From contig NZ_VIRM01000042.1 of NCBI RefSeq assembly GCF_006874475.1, forward strand, positions 1 through 64,000: a DNA stretch of 64,000 nt, read 5' to 3'. Both the position numbers and the translations under genes were made by a program. The notes under the pieces are model-generated. The model was not told the origin of the DNA. It saw nothing but the letters and a program-made list of their open reading frames with translations, and did not search any database. Below, piece after piece: positions 42,986 to 51,207 of the stretch; the stretch's first letter is position 1; every line of letters begins with the position of its first letter. Source of the DNA: Microbispora hainanensis. Its GTDB lineage: Bacteria > Actinomycetota > Actinomycetes > Streptosporangiales > Streptosporangiaceae.

Positions 42986-44422
42986 ATGCGACGTGACCCC
43001 AACCGCCTCCTCCAGCAGCACCTCACCGAAGCCGGACTGTCCCGCAAGGGCCTGGCCCGGCGGCTCAACGGTCTCGGCTCGGCCCGGGGATTGCTGGGAA
43101 TGCGGTACGACCACGGCTCCGTGCTGCGCTGGATCGGCGGACGCCGCCCGCGCGAACCGGTGCCCGGCCTGCTGGCCGAGATCTTCTCGCTGCGGCTGGG
43201 GCGGCAGGTGTCCCGGGAGGACATCGGCATGCCGCGCGGAACGGTCCCCGCCGACCTGGGACAGGAGTTCCCCCATTCGTGGGAGGAGGGTGTGGCAAGC
43301 GTGACAGCACTGTGGAGGGCCGACGTCGAGCGGCGCAGGTTCCTGCTCGACTCCACCTTCGCCCTGGGAGCGGGCTCGGCGGGCATGTTCCGCTGGCTGG
43401 CGGCGCCCGACGGGGAGCGGCTCTCCGCGAACGGGCCGCGCCGGGTCGGGCCCTCTGACGTGGCCGCGATCCGTGAGGTCACCCGGTCGTTCAGCGAGCT
43501 GGACAACCGGTTCGGCGGCGGCAGCATCCGCGGCCCGGTCGTGCGCTATCTGCACACCGCCGTGACGCCGCTGCTGCGCGACGGTGCGTACGGCGAGGCC
43601 ACCGGGCGTTCGCTCGCGACCGCGGCGGCCGAGCTGACCCGGCTGGCCGGATGGATGGCCTACGACCTGGAGCAGCACGGGCTGGCCCAGCGCTACCTGA
43701 TCCAGGCGCTCGGCTTGGCGCGCGGCGCGGGCGATCACGCCCTGTGCGGCGAGATCCTGGCCGGGATGAGCCACCAGGCGGTCTACATCGGGCATTCCCG
43801 GCACGCGCTGGAGCTGTCCAGGGCGGCCGTCGCGGCGGCCCGGCGCTCGGGGGTCGGCACGCTGCTGGCCGAGGCCCGGGTGCTGGAGGCGCACGCCCTG
43901 GCCCTGCTCGGGGAGCACAAGGCGTGCGGCGGCGCGCTCCACGAGGCGGAGGTCGCCTTCGACCGGCGCAGACCGCAGGACGAGCCCGGCTGGATCGGCT
44001 ACTTCGACGAGGCCTATCTGGCCGCGAAGTCGGCCCACTGCCTGCGCGACCTCGGCGACGGGACGCGGGCCGTACAGCAGGCCCGGCGCTCGCTCGTGAT
44101 GGACGGGCGCTACGTGCGCGGCAAGATGTTCAACCTCTCGCTGCTCGCCACCGCGCTCATCCAGGAGGGCGAGCTGGAGGAGGCGTGCCAGGCGGCGTCG
44201 TCGGCCCTCGACCTGGCCGAGGGCATCCAGTCGGCGCGGACCCGGACGTACGTGGCGGACATGTGCCGCCGGTTCGCGCCGTACGCCGCGGAGCCGCGGG
44301 TGGCGGAGCTGCTGGAGCGCGGCCGGGGCCGTGCGAAGGACACGGCAGGTGCGGACAAGGCGAGCGCGGGCAGGCAGGGCACGGGCAGGCAGGGCGCGAG
44401 CAGGGAGGCGGTCGGCGTCTGA
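42986..44422 (+). CDS. TPR-containing regulator of the actinobacterial NsdA/XRE-like type
   Basis: A 478-residue protein. The N-terminal 90 residues look like a degenerate helix-turn-helix (LLQQHLTEAGLSRKGLARRL ... LRWIGGRRPREPVPGLLAEIFS). The C-terminal two thirds consist of helical pairs with TPR character (for example YLIQALGLARGAGDHALCGEIL; EARVLEAHALALLGEHKAC). Such proteins regulate sporulation and antibiotic production in Streptomyces; equivalence to NsdA is an impression, not established. The C-terminal tail is low-complexity (ASAGRQGTGRQGASRE), encoded by 15-bp repeats at 44368 and 44383. Confidence 0.78.
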   Translation: MRRDPNRLLQQHLTEAGLSRKGLARRLNGLGSARGLLGMRYDHGSVLRWIGGRRPREPVPGLLAEIFSLRLGRQVSREDIGMPRGTVPADLGQEFPHSWEEGVASVTALWRADVERRRFLLDSTFALGAGSAGMFRWLAAPDGERLSANGPRRVGPSDVAAIREVTRSFSELDNRFGGGSIRGPVVRYLHTAVTPLLRDGAYGEATGRSLATAAAELTRLAGWMAYDLEQHGLAQRYLIQALGLARGAGDHALCGEILAGMSHQAVYIGHSRHALELSRAAVAAARRSGVGTLLAEARVLEAHALALLGEHKACGGALHEAEVAFDRRRPQDEPGWIGYFDEAYLAAKSAHCLRDLGDGTRAVQQARRSLVMDGRYVRGKMFNLSLLATALIQEGELEEACQAASSALDLAEGIQSARTRTYVADMCRRFAPYAAEPRVAELLERGRGRAKDTAGADKASAGRQGTGRQGASREAVGV

Positions 44423-44428
44423 CCGGAC

Positions 44429-44475
44429 GCCGCCGTCCTCAGCCGGCGCTCCCAGCCGCCGTCCTCAGCCGGCGC
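44429..44475. repeat. 21-bp direct repeat with 26-bp period
   Basis: An identical 21-bp unit occurs at 44429-44449 and 44455-44475. The second copy contains the stop codon and last codons of the protease gene on the minus strand, so the end of that gene has been duplicated downstream. Confidence 0.93.
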
Positions 44476-45595
44476 GCCGGGCGGCGCTGTAGACCTGGAA
44501 CAGCTCCCCGTCGAAGTACGGCGACAGGCCGGTCCCCGGGCCGGAGAGGCCGATCGTCAGGCCGTTCAGATATCCGAGGCCCCGTACGCCGTGGTAGGCG
44601 GCCAGCCACGGCGACCCGGAGGCGGCGGTGAAGGCCGAGCGCACGGCGATCAGCTCGTTCGCCCTCCTGGACAGGTCCTGGGCCAGGAAGGGCCTGCCGT
44701 ACGCACGGGTGAGCCGGCTGTGCCCGCTCGCGTGGCCCTCGGCGGTTCGCATCGGATAGCCGAAGATGGCGAGCGGCCGGTCGACCGGCAGGTTGTAGGC
44801 CAGGCCCTGCCCGCCGACCTTGTCGCCGAGACGCCCCGCGGGCAGCAGCCTGACGCCGGTGTAGCCGGTGGCGGTGCGATATTTCGGCCCGGCGGAGAAC
44901 GCGGCATAGTGCGCCGCGTCCCGCAGCGTGACGTGCTTGGGCAGCAGACCGGCGTGGACGCTGACGAACGCGTAGTCGCGGTCGAGGTCGCGATATCGGG
45001 TGAAGTCGCTGTGGGCGAAGGCCCGGGCGCCGACGTAGACGCCCCACGGCGTGCCGCCGCCGGCGTACCCCGGAATGAAGATCCAGTAGCGGTAGGGCGC
45101 CGGGGCCGGCTCTGCCGTGCCCTTTGCCGCGCCCTCTGCCGGGGACCCCGTCGCGTACACGCAGTGCCCGGCCGTCGCCACGAGGTTGCGGTGATCGGAC
45201 TGCACGGAGGTGCCCGCGCACCAGTGGGGACGTCCGTCCGAGCCGACGAAGAAGACCTTGCCCGTCGTCCTCGGCAGGTTGACGTTCCTCGACGGACCGG
45301 AGGCCCGCTTGACCCCGGCGGAGGCCGGCACCACGCCTCGCACTCCGCTGGGGGAGCCGCTTTCGGGCGTGACGGGAGTGGCCTCGATCCCGGCAGGTGC
45401 GGAAAGGGGAGTGGCCGCCGTGAGCGGGCGTCCGTCGTCGCCGAGCCAGTAGGCGATCACGTCCGCCGCCTTCTCACCGGAGACGAGGGGTGTCGTCACG
45501 GTGATCTCGTAGGCGTGAGCGGCCACCGCCGTCCCGCTGACGAGCAACGCGGCCGTCGCCGCCGCACCCCACAGCGGGGGGAGGATGCGCTTCAA
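44465..45595 (-). CDS. Secreted trypsin-like protein, paralogue 1 (altered serine motif)
   Basis: A 376-residue secreted protein: signal peptide to about residue 28, a pro-region of about 75 residues, the shared NVNLPRTTGKVFF boundary, then a trypsin-fold domain. His (ATAGHCVY) and Asp (DRDYAFVSV) of the triad are present. The serine motif reads AASGSPW instead of GASGGPW, and the two cysteines that flank it in paralogues 3 and 4 are missing. Activity is uncertain. TTG 45595 is chosen because AAGGAG lies six bases upstream. It is the most downstream of four tandem paralogues. Confidence 0.88.
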   Translation of the reverse strand: MKRILPPLWGAAATAALLVSGTAVAAHAYEITVTTPLVSGEKAADVIAYWLGDDGRPLTAATPLSAPAGIEATPVTPESGSPSGVRGVVPASAGVKRASGPSRNVNLPRTTGKVFFVGSDGRPHWCAGTSVQSDHRNLVATAGHCVYATGSPAEGAAKGTAEPAPAPYRYWIFIPGYAGGGTPWGVYVGARAFAHSDFTRYRDLDRDYAFVSVHAGLLPKHVTLRDAAHYAAFSAGPKYRTATGYTGVRLLPAGRLGDKVGGQGLAYNLPVDRPLAIFGYPMRTAEGHASGHSRLTRAYGRPFLAQDLSRRANELIAVRSAFTAASGSPWLAAYHGVRGLGYLNGLTIGLSGPGTGLSPYFDGELFQVYSAARRAG

Positions 45596-45737
45596 CCGGA
45601 TCTCCTTGCTGTGGAACGTCTCCCTCGCCCCGTGGCGCCCTCGGGAGTGCGGTGTGAAGGGGCTGCGAAGGAAGATACAGCGACGGGGATCAAGTCGGGA
45701 AAACAACGCGGATGGAGGGCCGTTCCGCCCGGAACGC

Positions 45738-45770
45738 CGAAGTGCCCCACCGCGGTGCGGCGGGGCACTT
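45738..45770 (-). terminator. Hairpin terminator
   Basis: GAAGTGCCCC (45738-45747) pairs perfectly with GGGGCACTTC (45761-45770), 13 bp beyond the stop of the small gene at 45783 on the minus strand. Confidence 0.75.
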
Positions 45771-45782
45771 CTGAGGGGGTGC

Positions 45783-46076
45783 TCAGGCCTGTGGCGTGAG
45801 ACCCGGGGCCTCTGCGGCCTCCTGGGCGAAGGTGATGACGATGTCGCGGCCGTTGGCGTAGCTGACCACCGGCCGGCGCAGCGTCTCACCCACCCTGCGG
45901 GCGACCGTCTGCCACAGGTCCACCATTTCCGGGGTGTCCGCGGTGATCCTGAACCGCCCCTGGGTGGTGAGGTGGTGGGTGACGAGCTGCGAGAAGGCGA
46001 TCTCGCTGCGCGCCCTTTCCTCCGCGTTCAGGGGGGTGCGCCGGAAGGCGGGCCGCGTGCCGGAAGGGTGGGTCAT
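45783..46076 (-). CDS. Hypothetical 97-residue protein
   Basis: A soluble protein without signal peptide. ATG 46076 is preceded by GAGGAG at six bases, which fixes this start over an upstream one. A basic N-terminus (RPAFRRTPLNAEERARSE) leads into a helix-rich part (AFSQLVTHHLTTQGRF) and an alpha/beta end (MVDLWQTVARRVGETLRRPVVSYANGRDIVITF). I do not recognise a family. It sits between two protease paralogues, 69 bp after the previous one on the same strand and before a terminator, so it could share their transcript. Confidence 0.75.
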   Translation of the reverse strand: MTHPSGTRPAFRRTPLNAEERARSEIAFSQLVTHHLTTQGRFRITADTPEMVDLWQTVARRVGETLRRPVVSYANGRDIVITFAQEAAEAPGLTPQA

Positions 46077-46144
46077 CCTGATCTCCTCGTGATCGCCGTC
46101 CACTCAGCATCTCACTCGCGGACGGGCGACGGAGCGTCCACGAC

Positions 46145-47326
46145 TCAGGCGATGGAGCCGGACCAGTTGTTGGCGGCGGCCTTGTAGACGCCGTAGGTCT
46201 CGCCGTCGAAGTAGGGGGAGACGCTGGTGTCGATCCGCTGGTTGCCATCGGTGTCCGAGACGCCGCTCGTGACGCCGTTGAGGTAGCCGAGCCGCTTGGA
46301 GCTGCTGTACCTCAGCAGCCACGACGAGCCCAGGGAACCCTCACCGGTGAAGGACGACTTGACGCCCACGAGCTCCTCGCCCTTGACCGAGGGGGCCTTG
46401 GCGGCGAAGGTCTTGCCGTACGACCACTTGAGGGTCTGGCCGGTGAAGGCGTGGTTGCCGTCCGGGTGCGACCCGCTCGGGTAGCCGAACACGTAGACCG
46501 AGCTGCCGACCTTCTGGTTGTAGGCCAGGCCCTGCGCGCCGACGTTGCTCTCGAGCCGGCCGGCGTCGGTGAACTTGATGACGTAGTACTTGCCGCCCTT
46601 GCTCCTGCGGAGGAAGCGGTCGTGGCCGGCGTAGGTCTTCCTGTCGACCTGCTTCCAGCTCCACTCGGCGACGTTGCGCAGGTCGCCGCCGCGCCCCGCC
46701 TTGATGCCGTTGTAGACGGTCACGAAGGCGTAGTCGCGGTCGCCGTCCTCGTAGACGTCATAGTCGTAGTGGGTGTAGGCCGTCTTGCCGACGTAGATGC
46801 CCCACGGCGCCTTGCCCTCGTAGTAGCCGGGGATGAACACCCAGCGGTCCATGGTGGCCCGGTTGCTCTTGGTGTCGTAGACGCAGTGCCCGGCCGTGGC
46901 GACCAGGTTGCCGTACTTCGAGTGCACGGAGGTCGCGCTGCACCAGTGCGGCCTGCCGTCGCCGCCGCGGAAGAAGACCTTGCCGGTGGTGCGCGGCAGG
47001 TTCACGTTCTTCAGCGAGCCGCCGGACGACCCGCCGCCGATGGGGGAGACGATGCCGGGCTTGCTGTCGGCGGACGGCCCGCCGCTCGAGATGTGCTTGG
47101 CGCTGACCTGGCTCTCATACCCGTACGGGGTGGCGTTGAGCAGGTTGGAGGCCTTCTGGTTGAGCCAGTAGGCGATGACGTTCTTCGCGGCGAGGCCGCT
47201 TCCGGCCAGGGTGTCGTGGGCCGTGTCGCCGGCGGCCTGAGCCGGCGCCGCCATCGAGGCCCCGACGAGGCCGGCGACGGCCACGCCCCCGATGGGCAGG
47301 ATCAGGCGCTTGACTCGCGTGTTCAT
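46145..47326 (-). CDS. Secreted trypsin-like protein, paralogue 2 (probable pseudoprotease)
   Basis: A 393-residue protein with signal peptide (cut after PAQA), pro-region, the boundary NVNLPRTTGKVFF and a trypsin fold. His (ATAGHCVYD) and Asp (DRDYAFVTV) are intact. The nucleophile region reads GEGSLGSSW: at the position of the catalytic Ser, four before the conserved Trp, there is Leu, and the oxyanion GG-P is lost. The nearby Cys pair of paralogues 3 and 4 is replaced by Ser residues (KWSYG, VKSSF). It may bind substrates or inhibitors without cutting. The start ATG 47326 has GGAG four bases upstream. Confidence 0.9.
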   Translation of the reverse strand: MNTRVKRLILPIGGVAVAGLVGASMAAPAQAAGDTAHDTLAGSGLAAKNVIAYWLNQKASNLLNATPYGYESQVSAKHISSGGPSADSKPGIVSPIGGGSSGGSLKNVNLPRTTGKVFFRGGDGRPHWCSATSVHSKYGNLVATAGHCVYDTKSNRATMDRWVFIPGYYEGKAPWGIYVGKTAYTHYDYDVYEDGDRDYAFVTVYNGIKAGRGGDLRNVAEWSWKQVDRKTYAGHDRFLRRSKGGKYYVIKFTDAGRLESNVGAQGLAYNQKVGSSVYVFGYPSGSHPDGNHAFTGQTLKWSYGKTFAAKAPSVKGEELVGVKSSFTGEGSLGSSWLLRYSSSKRLGYLNGVTSGVSDTDGNQRIDTSVSPYFDGETYGVYKAAANNWSGSIA

Positions 47327-47570
47327 GAATCTCCAGGTGCTGTCGGGGCAGGTCACATGCGTCCCACCCGTCAGTAAAGGGATAGTAAAGACAGTACCCC
47401 GCCTCTTATCCGTGTTTCGGGAGCTTTTCGGACCGATGCTCGCGTGACCTTTTCGTGATGTTCGACGGCGCTTGTCAGGAAAGGGGGCGCGCCGGGCGAT
47501 CAGTGCAGGTCTCTTCGGCTGCCGTCCGTGTCAAGCCGAGCACGGGCCGCAGCCGAGGGGGGCATCGCAG

Positions 47571-47586
47571 TGTGACGCACATCACA
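47571..47586. promoter_or_regulatory. Perfect CRP-type palindrome within the protease cluster
   Basis: TGTGACGCACATCACA is an exact match to TGTGA-N6-TCACA. It lies 245 bp upstream of paralogue 2 and 22 bp downstream of paralogue 3's stop. A cAMP-receptor protein could act on paralogue 2 from here. It is the same class of site as the one upstream of whiB1. Confidence 0.65.
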
Positions 47587-47607
47587 TGGTGACGCGCCCG
47601 GAGAGGG

Positions 47608-48753
47608 TCAGCCCGTGCCCTGCTTGCTCGCCTGGGTGTACACCCGCTGGGTGAGCTGGTTGAAGTAGGGCGTGGACACGGCGTCGAGGCGTCCGCCGCC
47701 CTTGAGGTTCCAGGTCAGGCTGGTGATCCCGGCGAGATAGCCGGTCCGCGTCGTGGCGTTGTAGCCGATCACCCACGGGCCGCCGCTCGCGCCGGCGGTG
47801 AACGGGCACCCCGCCAGCCGCACCCCGTGCTCAAGCTGCCAGGTCGGGGCGCTGACGAACTTCTTCTCTGTGGTGCCGTCGCAGGACTTCACCGTCTGCC
47901 CCGTGTACGGACGGGTGCCGTCGGGGTGGGCACCCGCCGGGTAGCCGAAGACGTACGTCGGCCGTCCGAGCGGCTTGCCGGAGGCGAACCGGAAGGCACC
48001 GACCTTGTCCTCCAGCCGGCCCACGTCGACCGAGCGATACTTGAGCCTGCCGCCCTCCACGTACGGCTGCCAGGAGAAGCCCCGGTGCACGGTCACGAAG
48101 GCGTAGTCGCGGTCGAAGTCGCCCTGGCCGGCGAAGTCCTCCTGCATATAGAGCGTGTGGCCGACGAAGATGCCGGAAGGGGCGACGCCGTCGTGGTAGC
48201 CGGGGATGAAGACCCAGTTCTGCACCGGCTTGTCCTGCGACAGCGCGTACGCGCAGTGCCCGGCGGTGGCGACGAGGTTGCGGTGGGCGGAGTGCACCGC
48301 GGAGGCGGAGCACCAATACTCCTTGTCGCCGACCTTGAAGAACACCTTGCCCACCATCGGCGGGGAGGCCACGGGCGGGGGCGCCGCGGCCCGCGGGGTC
48401 CTCGTACGCGTCCTCGCGTCTCCCGGGCCCATCTCCACGGCGGAGGTCGTGCTCTTGGTCGAGGGTGACGGCTTGGTGCTCGGCACGTAGCTGCTCGCCT
48501 GCTTGAGCCGCTCCGGGCTCCAGTAGGCCGCCACCCGCTGCTTGTCCGCCTGGCTGGGAGCGAGCGGGAAGGCGCTGACCCCGTTCTTGTTGACACCGGT
48601 GTTCTTGTTGACGCCGGTCACGGCGGAGACCGGGGTCGTGGCCACGCGGGACGCGGCGGTCGCGGGAACGGCCGGCCCCTGGCTCCAGAAAACGGCGACC
48701 GCACTCGCGGCGGCGACGACGCCACCGATGGCGAGTGTGAGCTTCCTGGTCAC
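47608..48753 (-). CDS. Secreted trypsin-like serine protease, paralogue 3
   Basis: A 381-residue secreted protease. The signal peptide spans about 1-33, then a pro-region of about 110 residues with Pro/Thr-rich parts. The mature domain starts near PPMVGKVFFKVGD, which lacks the NLPRT element of the others. The triad is complete: ATAGHCAYA, DRDYAFVTV and GASGGPW, with a Cys pair around the serine (KSCDG, AGCPF). It should be catalytically active; specificity is not clear because the trypsin S1 Asp cannot be placed with confidence. GTG 48753 follows GAGAGG. Confidence 0.92.
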   Translation of the reverse strand: MTRKLTLAIGGVVAAASAVAVFWSQGPAVPATAASRVATTPVSAVTGVNKNTGVNKNGVSAFPLAPSQADKQRVAAYWSPERLKQASSYVPSTKPSPSTKSTTSAVEMGPGDARTRTRTPRAAAPPPVASPPMVGKVFFKVGDKEYWCSASAVHSAHRNLVATAGHCAYALSQDKPVQNWVFIPGYHDGVAPSGIFVGHTLYMQEDFAGQGDFDRDYAFVTVHRGFSWQPYVEGGRLKYRSVDVGRLEDKVGAFRFASGKPLGRPTYVFGYPAGAHPDGTRPYTGQTVKSCDGTTEKKFVSAPTWQLEHGVRLAGCPFTAGASGGPWVIGYNATTRTGYLAGITSLTWNLKGGGRLDAVSTPYFNQLTQRVYTQASKQGTG

Positions 48754-48880
48754 CGTGAGCCTCTCGGGGCGGAGATATGGTCAGTAAGGGGTGATTTTTC
48801 CAGATCCATACGGTTGTGGCACAGCTTCTTGTCCACCTCGTTATGAATCGAGCGGAACCGATGTGATCTGTGGTACGCCA

Positions 48881-48954
48881 CGTTTCCGCTGAGGTCCGGA
48901 GTGGACGCTTGCCCTGGAGGTCTCCTGTGAGAACGCTGGTCAGCAGCGGAAACG
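48881..48954. promoter_or_regulatory. Long-range inverted repeat upstream of the SSI gene
   Basis: CGTTTCCGCTG (48881-48891) and CAGCGGAAACG (48944-48954) are perfect 11-bp complements separated by 52 bp, ending 10 bp before the inhibitor start codon. They could form a leader RNA stem that masks the ribosome site, or be paired protein-binding sites in the divergent promoter region. Confidence 0.5.
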
Positions 48955-48964
48955 GGGGGATCGC

Positions 48965-49528
48965 ATGAAACCGCTGCTTGTCCTACTGGCCGGTGCGGCG
49001 CTGGCCGCCGGCCCCTCTGCGCAGGTCTCTGCCCAGACCACTGCCGAGACCACTGCCCAGACGACTGCCCAGACCACTGCTCAGGCCCTTGCTCGGGCTC
49101 CTGCCCTGGCGGGTGTCTCCGGCGACGGGGCGACGTCGGTCCCGGCGTGGGCCGGCACCCTGCCTGCTCCACCGCCGCCCGAGGTCGCCCTGCGGGCGTC
49201 CCGGCCGTCGGCCGCCCAGGTGCGGGCGGTGATCCTGACCGTCGCCCAGGGCGAGCAGGCGGAGCCGCCGGCGCGGTCGGTGTTCCTGAACTGCTCTCCG
49301 GTGGGCGGCTCGCACCCTTCCGCGGAGAAGGCGTGCGCGTGGCTGAACAGGGCGGGCGTCGACCCGAGCGCGCTGCGGGTGAACGCGGCCGAGCCCTGCA
49401 CGATGATCTACGCACCTGTCACGGTCACCGCCAGCGGCATATGGGACGGGAAGTACTTCCAGTTCCGGCGCACCTTCGGCAACGACTGTGAGCTGAAGTC
49501 GGCCGCCGGGGCGCTGTTCGACTTCTGA
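48965..49528 (+). CDS. Secreted subtilisin-inhibitor-like (SSI family) protease inhibitor
   Basis: A 187-residue secreted inhibitor: signal peptide to about residue 23, a Thr/Ala/Gln linker of tetrapeptide repeats (TTAE, TTAQ), and a C-terminal SSI domain of about 110 residues. Four Cys positions match SSI (FLNCSPVGGSHPSAEKACAWL; EPCTMIYAPVTV; NDCELK). The reactive bond is predicted between Met and Ile in CTM-IYAPV, aligning with Met-Val of Streptomyces SSI, which suits subtilisin- or chymotrypsin-like targets. The start has GGGGGGA five bases upstream. It is the only plus-strand gene in a block of four proteases. Confidence 0.92.
   Translation: MKPLLVLLAGAALAAGPSAQVSAQTTAETTAQTTAQTTAQALARAPALAGVSGDGATSVPAWAGTLPAPPPPEVALRASRPSAAQVRAVILTVAQGEQAEPPARSVFLNCSPVGGSHPSAEKACAWLNRAGVDPSALRVNAAEPCTMIYAPVTVTASGIWDGKYFQFRRTFGNDCELKSAAGALFDF
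49031..49090 (+). repeat. 12-bp repeats in the SSI linker
   Basis: Units starting 49031, 49043, 49055 and 49067 (GCCCAGACCACT-type) with a degenerate fifth encode the Ala-Gln/Glu-Thr-Thr repeats between the signal peptide and inhibitor domain. Confidence 0.9.
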
Positions 49529-49597
49529 CGATCCCAGTCGACCGCACGCGGCGTACGGGGAACGTAAAAGGTGGATCGGGGAGCCGTGACACGAGGA

Positions 49598-49623
49598 GGC
49601 CCGGCGGGACGTCCCGCCGGGCC
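49598..49623. terminator. Perfect palindromic terminator
   Basis: A 26-bp perfect palindrome (arms GGCCCGGCGGGAC and GTCCCGCCGGGCC) lies midway between the convergent SSI and protease 4 genes and can end transcription from both sides. Confidence 0.8.
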
Positions 49624-49676
49624 CCCTGCCTGACCGGACGGGCCGTACGGTCAGGCGTGCGCGATCCCATGCGCGA

Positions 49677-50858
49677 TCACTGTGTCCACCGGTTGGCGGC
49701 CGCCTTGTAGACCTCGTAGGTCTCGCCGTTGAAGTAGGGCGAGGAGATCCGGTCGTACCGGTCGTTGCCGTCGCTGTCCCACGCCACGCTGCTGATGCCG
49801 TTCAGATAGCCCGTGCGGGTCGCGCTCTGGTAGCCCGTCAGCCAGGGGCCGCCGCTGGCGCCGGATGTCATGGCGCATTTGATCCCGAGATGCTCCTGGA
49901 TATCGTGCTTCGGCACGGCCGGTGTCGGGGCCGACCGGCCGTAGCACCACTTCATCGTCCGCCCGGTGAAGGGGCGGTCGCCGTCGGGGTGCGGCCCGGC
50001 GGGATAGCCGAACGCGAACACCGTGACCTTGGGGCTGCGGTTCCAGGTGAAGCCCTGGCCGCCCACGTTGTCGCCGAGGCGGCCGGCCGGGGTGCGTACG
50101 TAGCGGGTGACGCCGCCCTCCTTTTTGGGGGCGAGCCTGAAGCCCGACGACACGTTCACGAACGCGTAGTCGTAGTCGTAGTCCGCCCTGACCACGAAGT
50201 CGTCGTGCGTCTGGAACCACTTCGCCGGATAGATGCCGTACGGCGCCTTCCCCTCCCATGCCTGATCTCCGTCCCAGTAGGACGGGACGAACACCCAGTT
50301 GTCGTAGAACCGCTCGCTCACCGGGTCGAAGACGCAGTGCCCGGCGGTCGCGACGACGTTGCGGTAGGCGCCCTGCACGGACGTGCCGGAGCAGTACTTC
50401 CAGCTCGCGGGGTCCAGGGGGTTCCTGCCCGGCAGGGTGAAGAACACCCGGCCGACCGTGCGGGGCAGGTTGACCCGCTTGCTGATCGTGCCGCCGGATC
50501 CGCTCTTGCCGGCCCTGCTTTGGTCGGCACTGGCCGGCGGGATCGTTCCCGCCTTGCCGTCCCTGACGGCGGTGCCCGCCTTGCCGTCCGGGACGGCGGC
50601 GCCGGTCCTGCCGAAGCCTTTGACGGAGTTGCCGAGTTCCTCGGTGTAGTCCGTGGCCGCCCGCAACCGCTGGGGTGACCAGAAGGCGGCCGCCTTCTCG
50701 GGTGCCTGGGACGCGGCCTTGGCGGTCACGTCGCCCGGGGCGGCCTGTGCCGCCGCGACGGCCGCGGCCCAGGAGGCCGACGGGATGGCGCCGGCCGCGC
50801 CGGCCGCGAGGAGCGCGCCGGTGAGGGGGACGGCCAGACGCCGTGTTCGGGGGATCAT
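49677..50858 (-). CDS. Secreted trypsin-like serine protease, paralogue 4
   Basis: A 393-residue secreted protease with signal peptide (about 1-32), pro-region (about 33-125), the boundary RVNLPRTVGRVFF and a mature trypsin fold. The triad is complete: ATAGHCVF, DYDYDYAFVNV and SGASGGPWL. Two Cys pairs are visible (YCSGTSV-HC and KWCYG-IKCAM). The C-terminal SPYFNGETYEVYKAAANRW is shared with paralogues 1 and 2. ATG 50858 follows AAGGAG. It is the most upstream gene of the tandem set and has its own 349-bp divergent promoter region. Confidence 0.93.
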   Translation of the reverse strand: MIPRTRRLAVPLTGALLAAGAAGAIPSASWAAAVAAAQAAPGDVTAKAASQAPEKAAAFWSPQRLRAATDYTEELGNSVKGFGRTGAAVPDGKAGTAVRDGKAGTIPPASADQSRAGKSGSGGTISKRVNLPRTVGRVFFTLPGRNPLDPASWKYCSGTSVQGAYRNVVATAGHCVFDPVSERFYDNWVFVPSYWDGDQAWEGKAPYGIYPAKWFQTHDDFVVRADYDYDYAFVNVSSGFRLAPKKEGGVTRYVRTPAGRLGDNVGGQGFTWNRSPKVTVFAFGYPAGPHPDGDRPFTGRTMKWCYGRSAPTPAVPKHDIQEHLGIKCAMTSGASGGPWLTGYQSATRTGYLNGISSVAWDSDGNDRYDRISSPYFNGETYEVYKAAANRWTQ

Positions 50859-51207
50859 GGAGCTCCTTTCCCTGGGACGGTGAGGGTGCGTCCCATTCCG
50901 CAGGAAAACGCTCCGAGATTAATAGCCGGATCGTGCGGATTGCTGTGGCTATAACCAGAACAATCGGCACTTTGCTCTATCTGTTATCCATGCCAAGCGG
51001 TTATGGGGTGAGTAGTCCCTGGTCATGGCGCCTCTGTCGTACGGCGTCGCATGGCGGTGCCTACGGGTTTACGCGTCATTCTTGACCGGTCTTGTTTGAT
51101 TTCCGGCGCTCTGTTCCCAGTGATGGTGCCCCGTATCAAAAGGCGTCGGTGGCGAGCCGTACGGGGGGTGTCCGGGCCGGGCGCGAGGGCCGGAGTAATG
51201 TTCTGGC
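50859..51207. other. Gene-free 349-bp divergent region
   Basis: This gap separates the divergent starts of protease 4 and the oxidoreductase. The first 150 bases are AT-rich for this genome and hold a -10-like TATTAA on the minus strand (50919-50924) suited to the protease gene. On the plus strand TTGACC at 51084 could be a -35 element, without a convincing -10. I see no gene or structured RNA. Confidence 0.5.
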
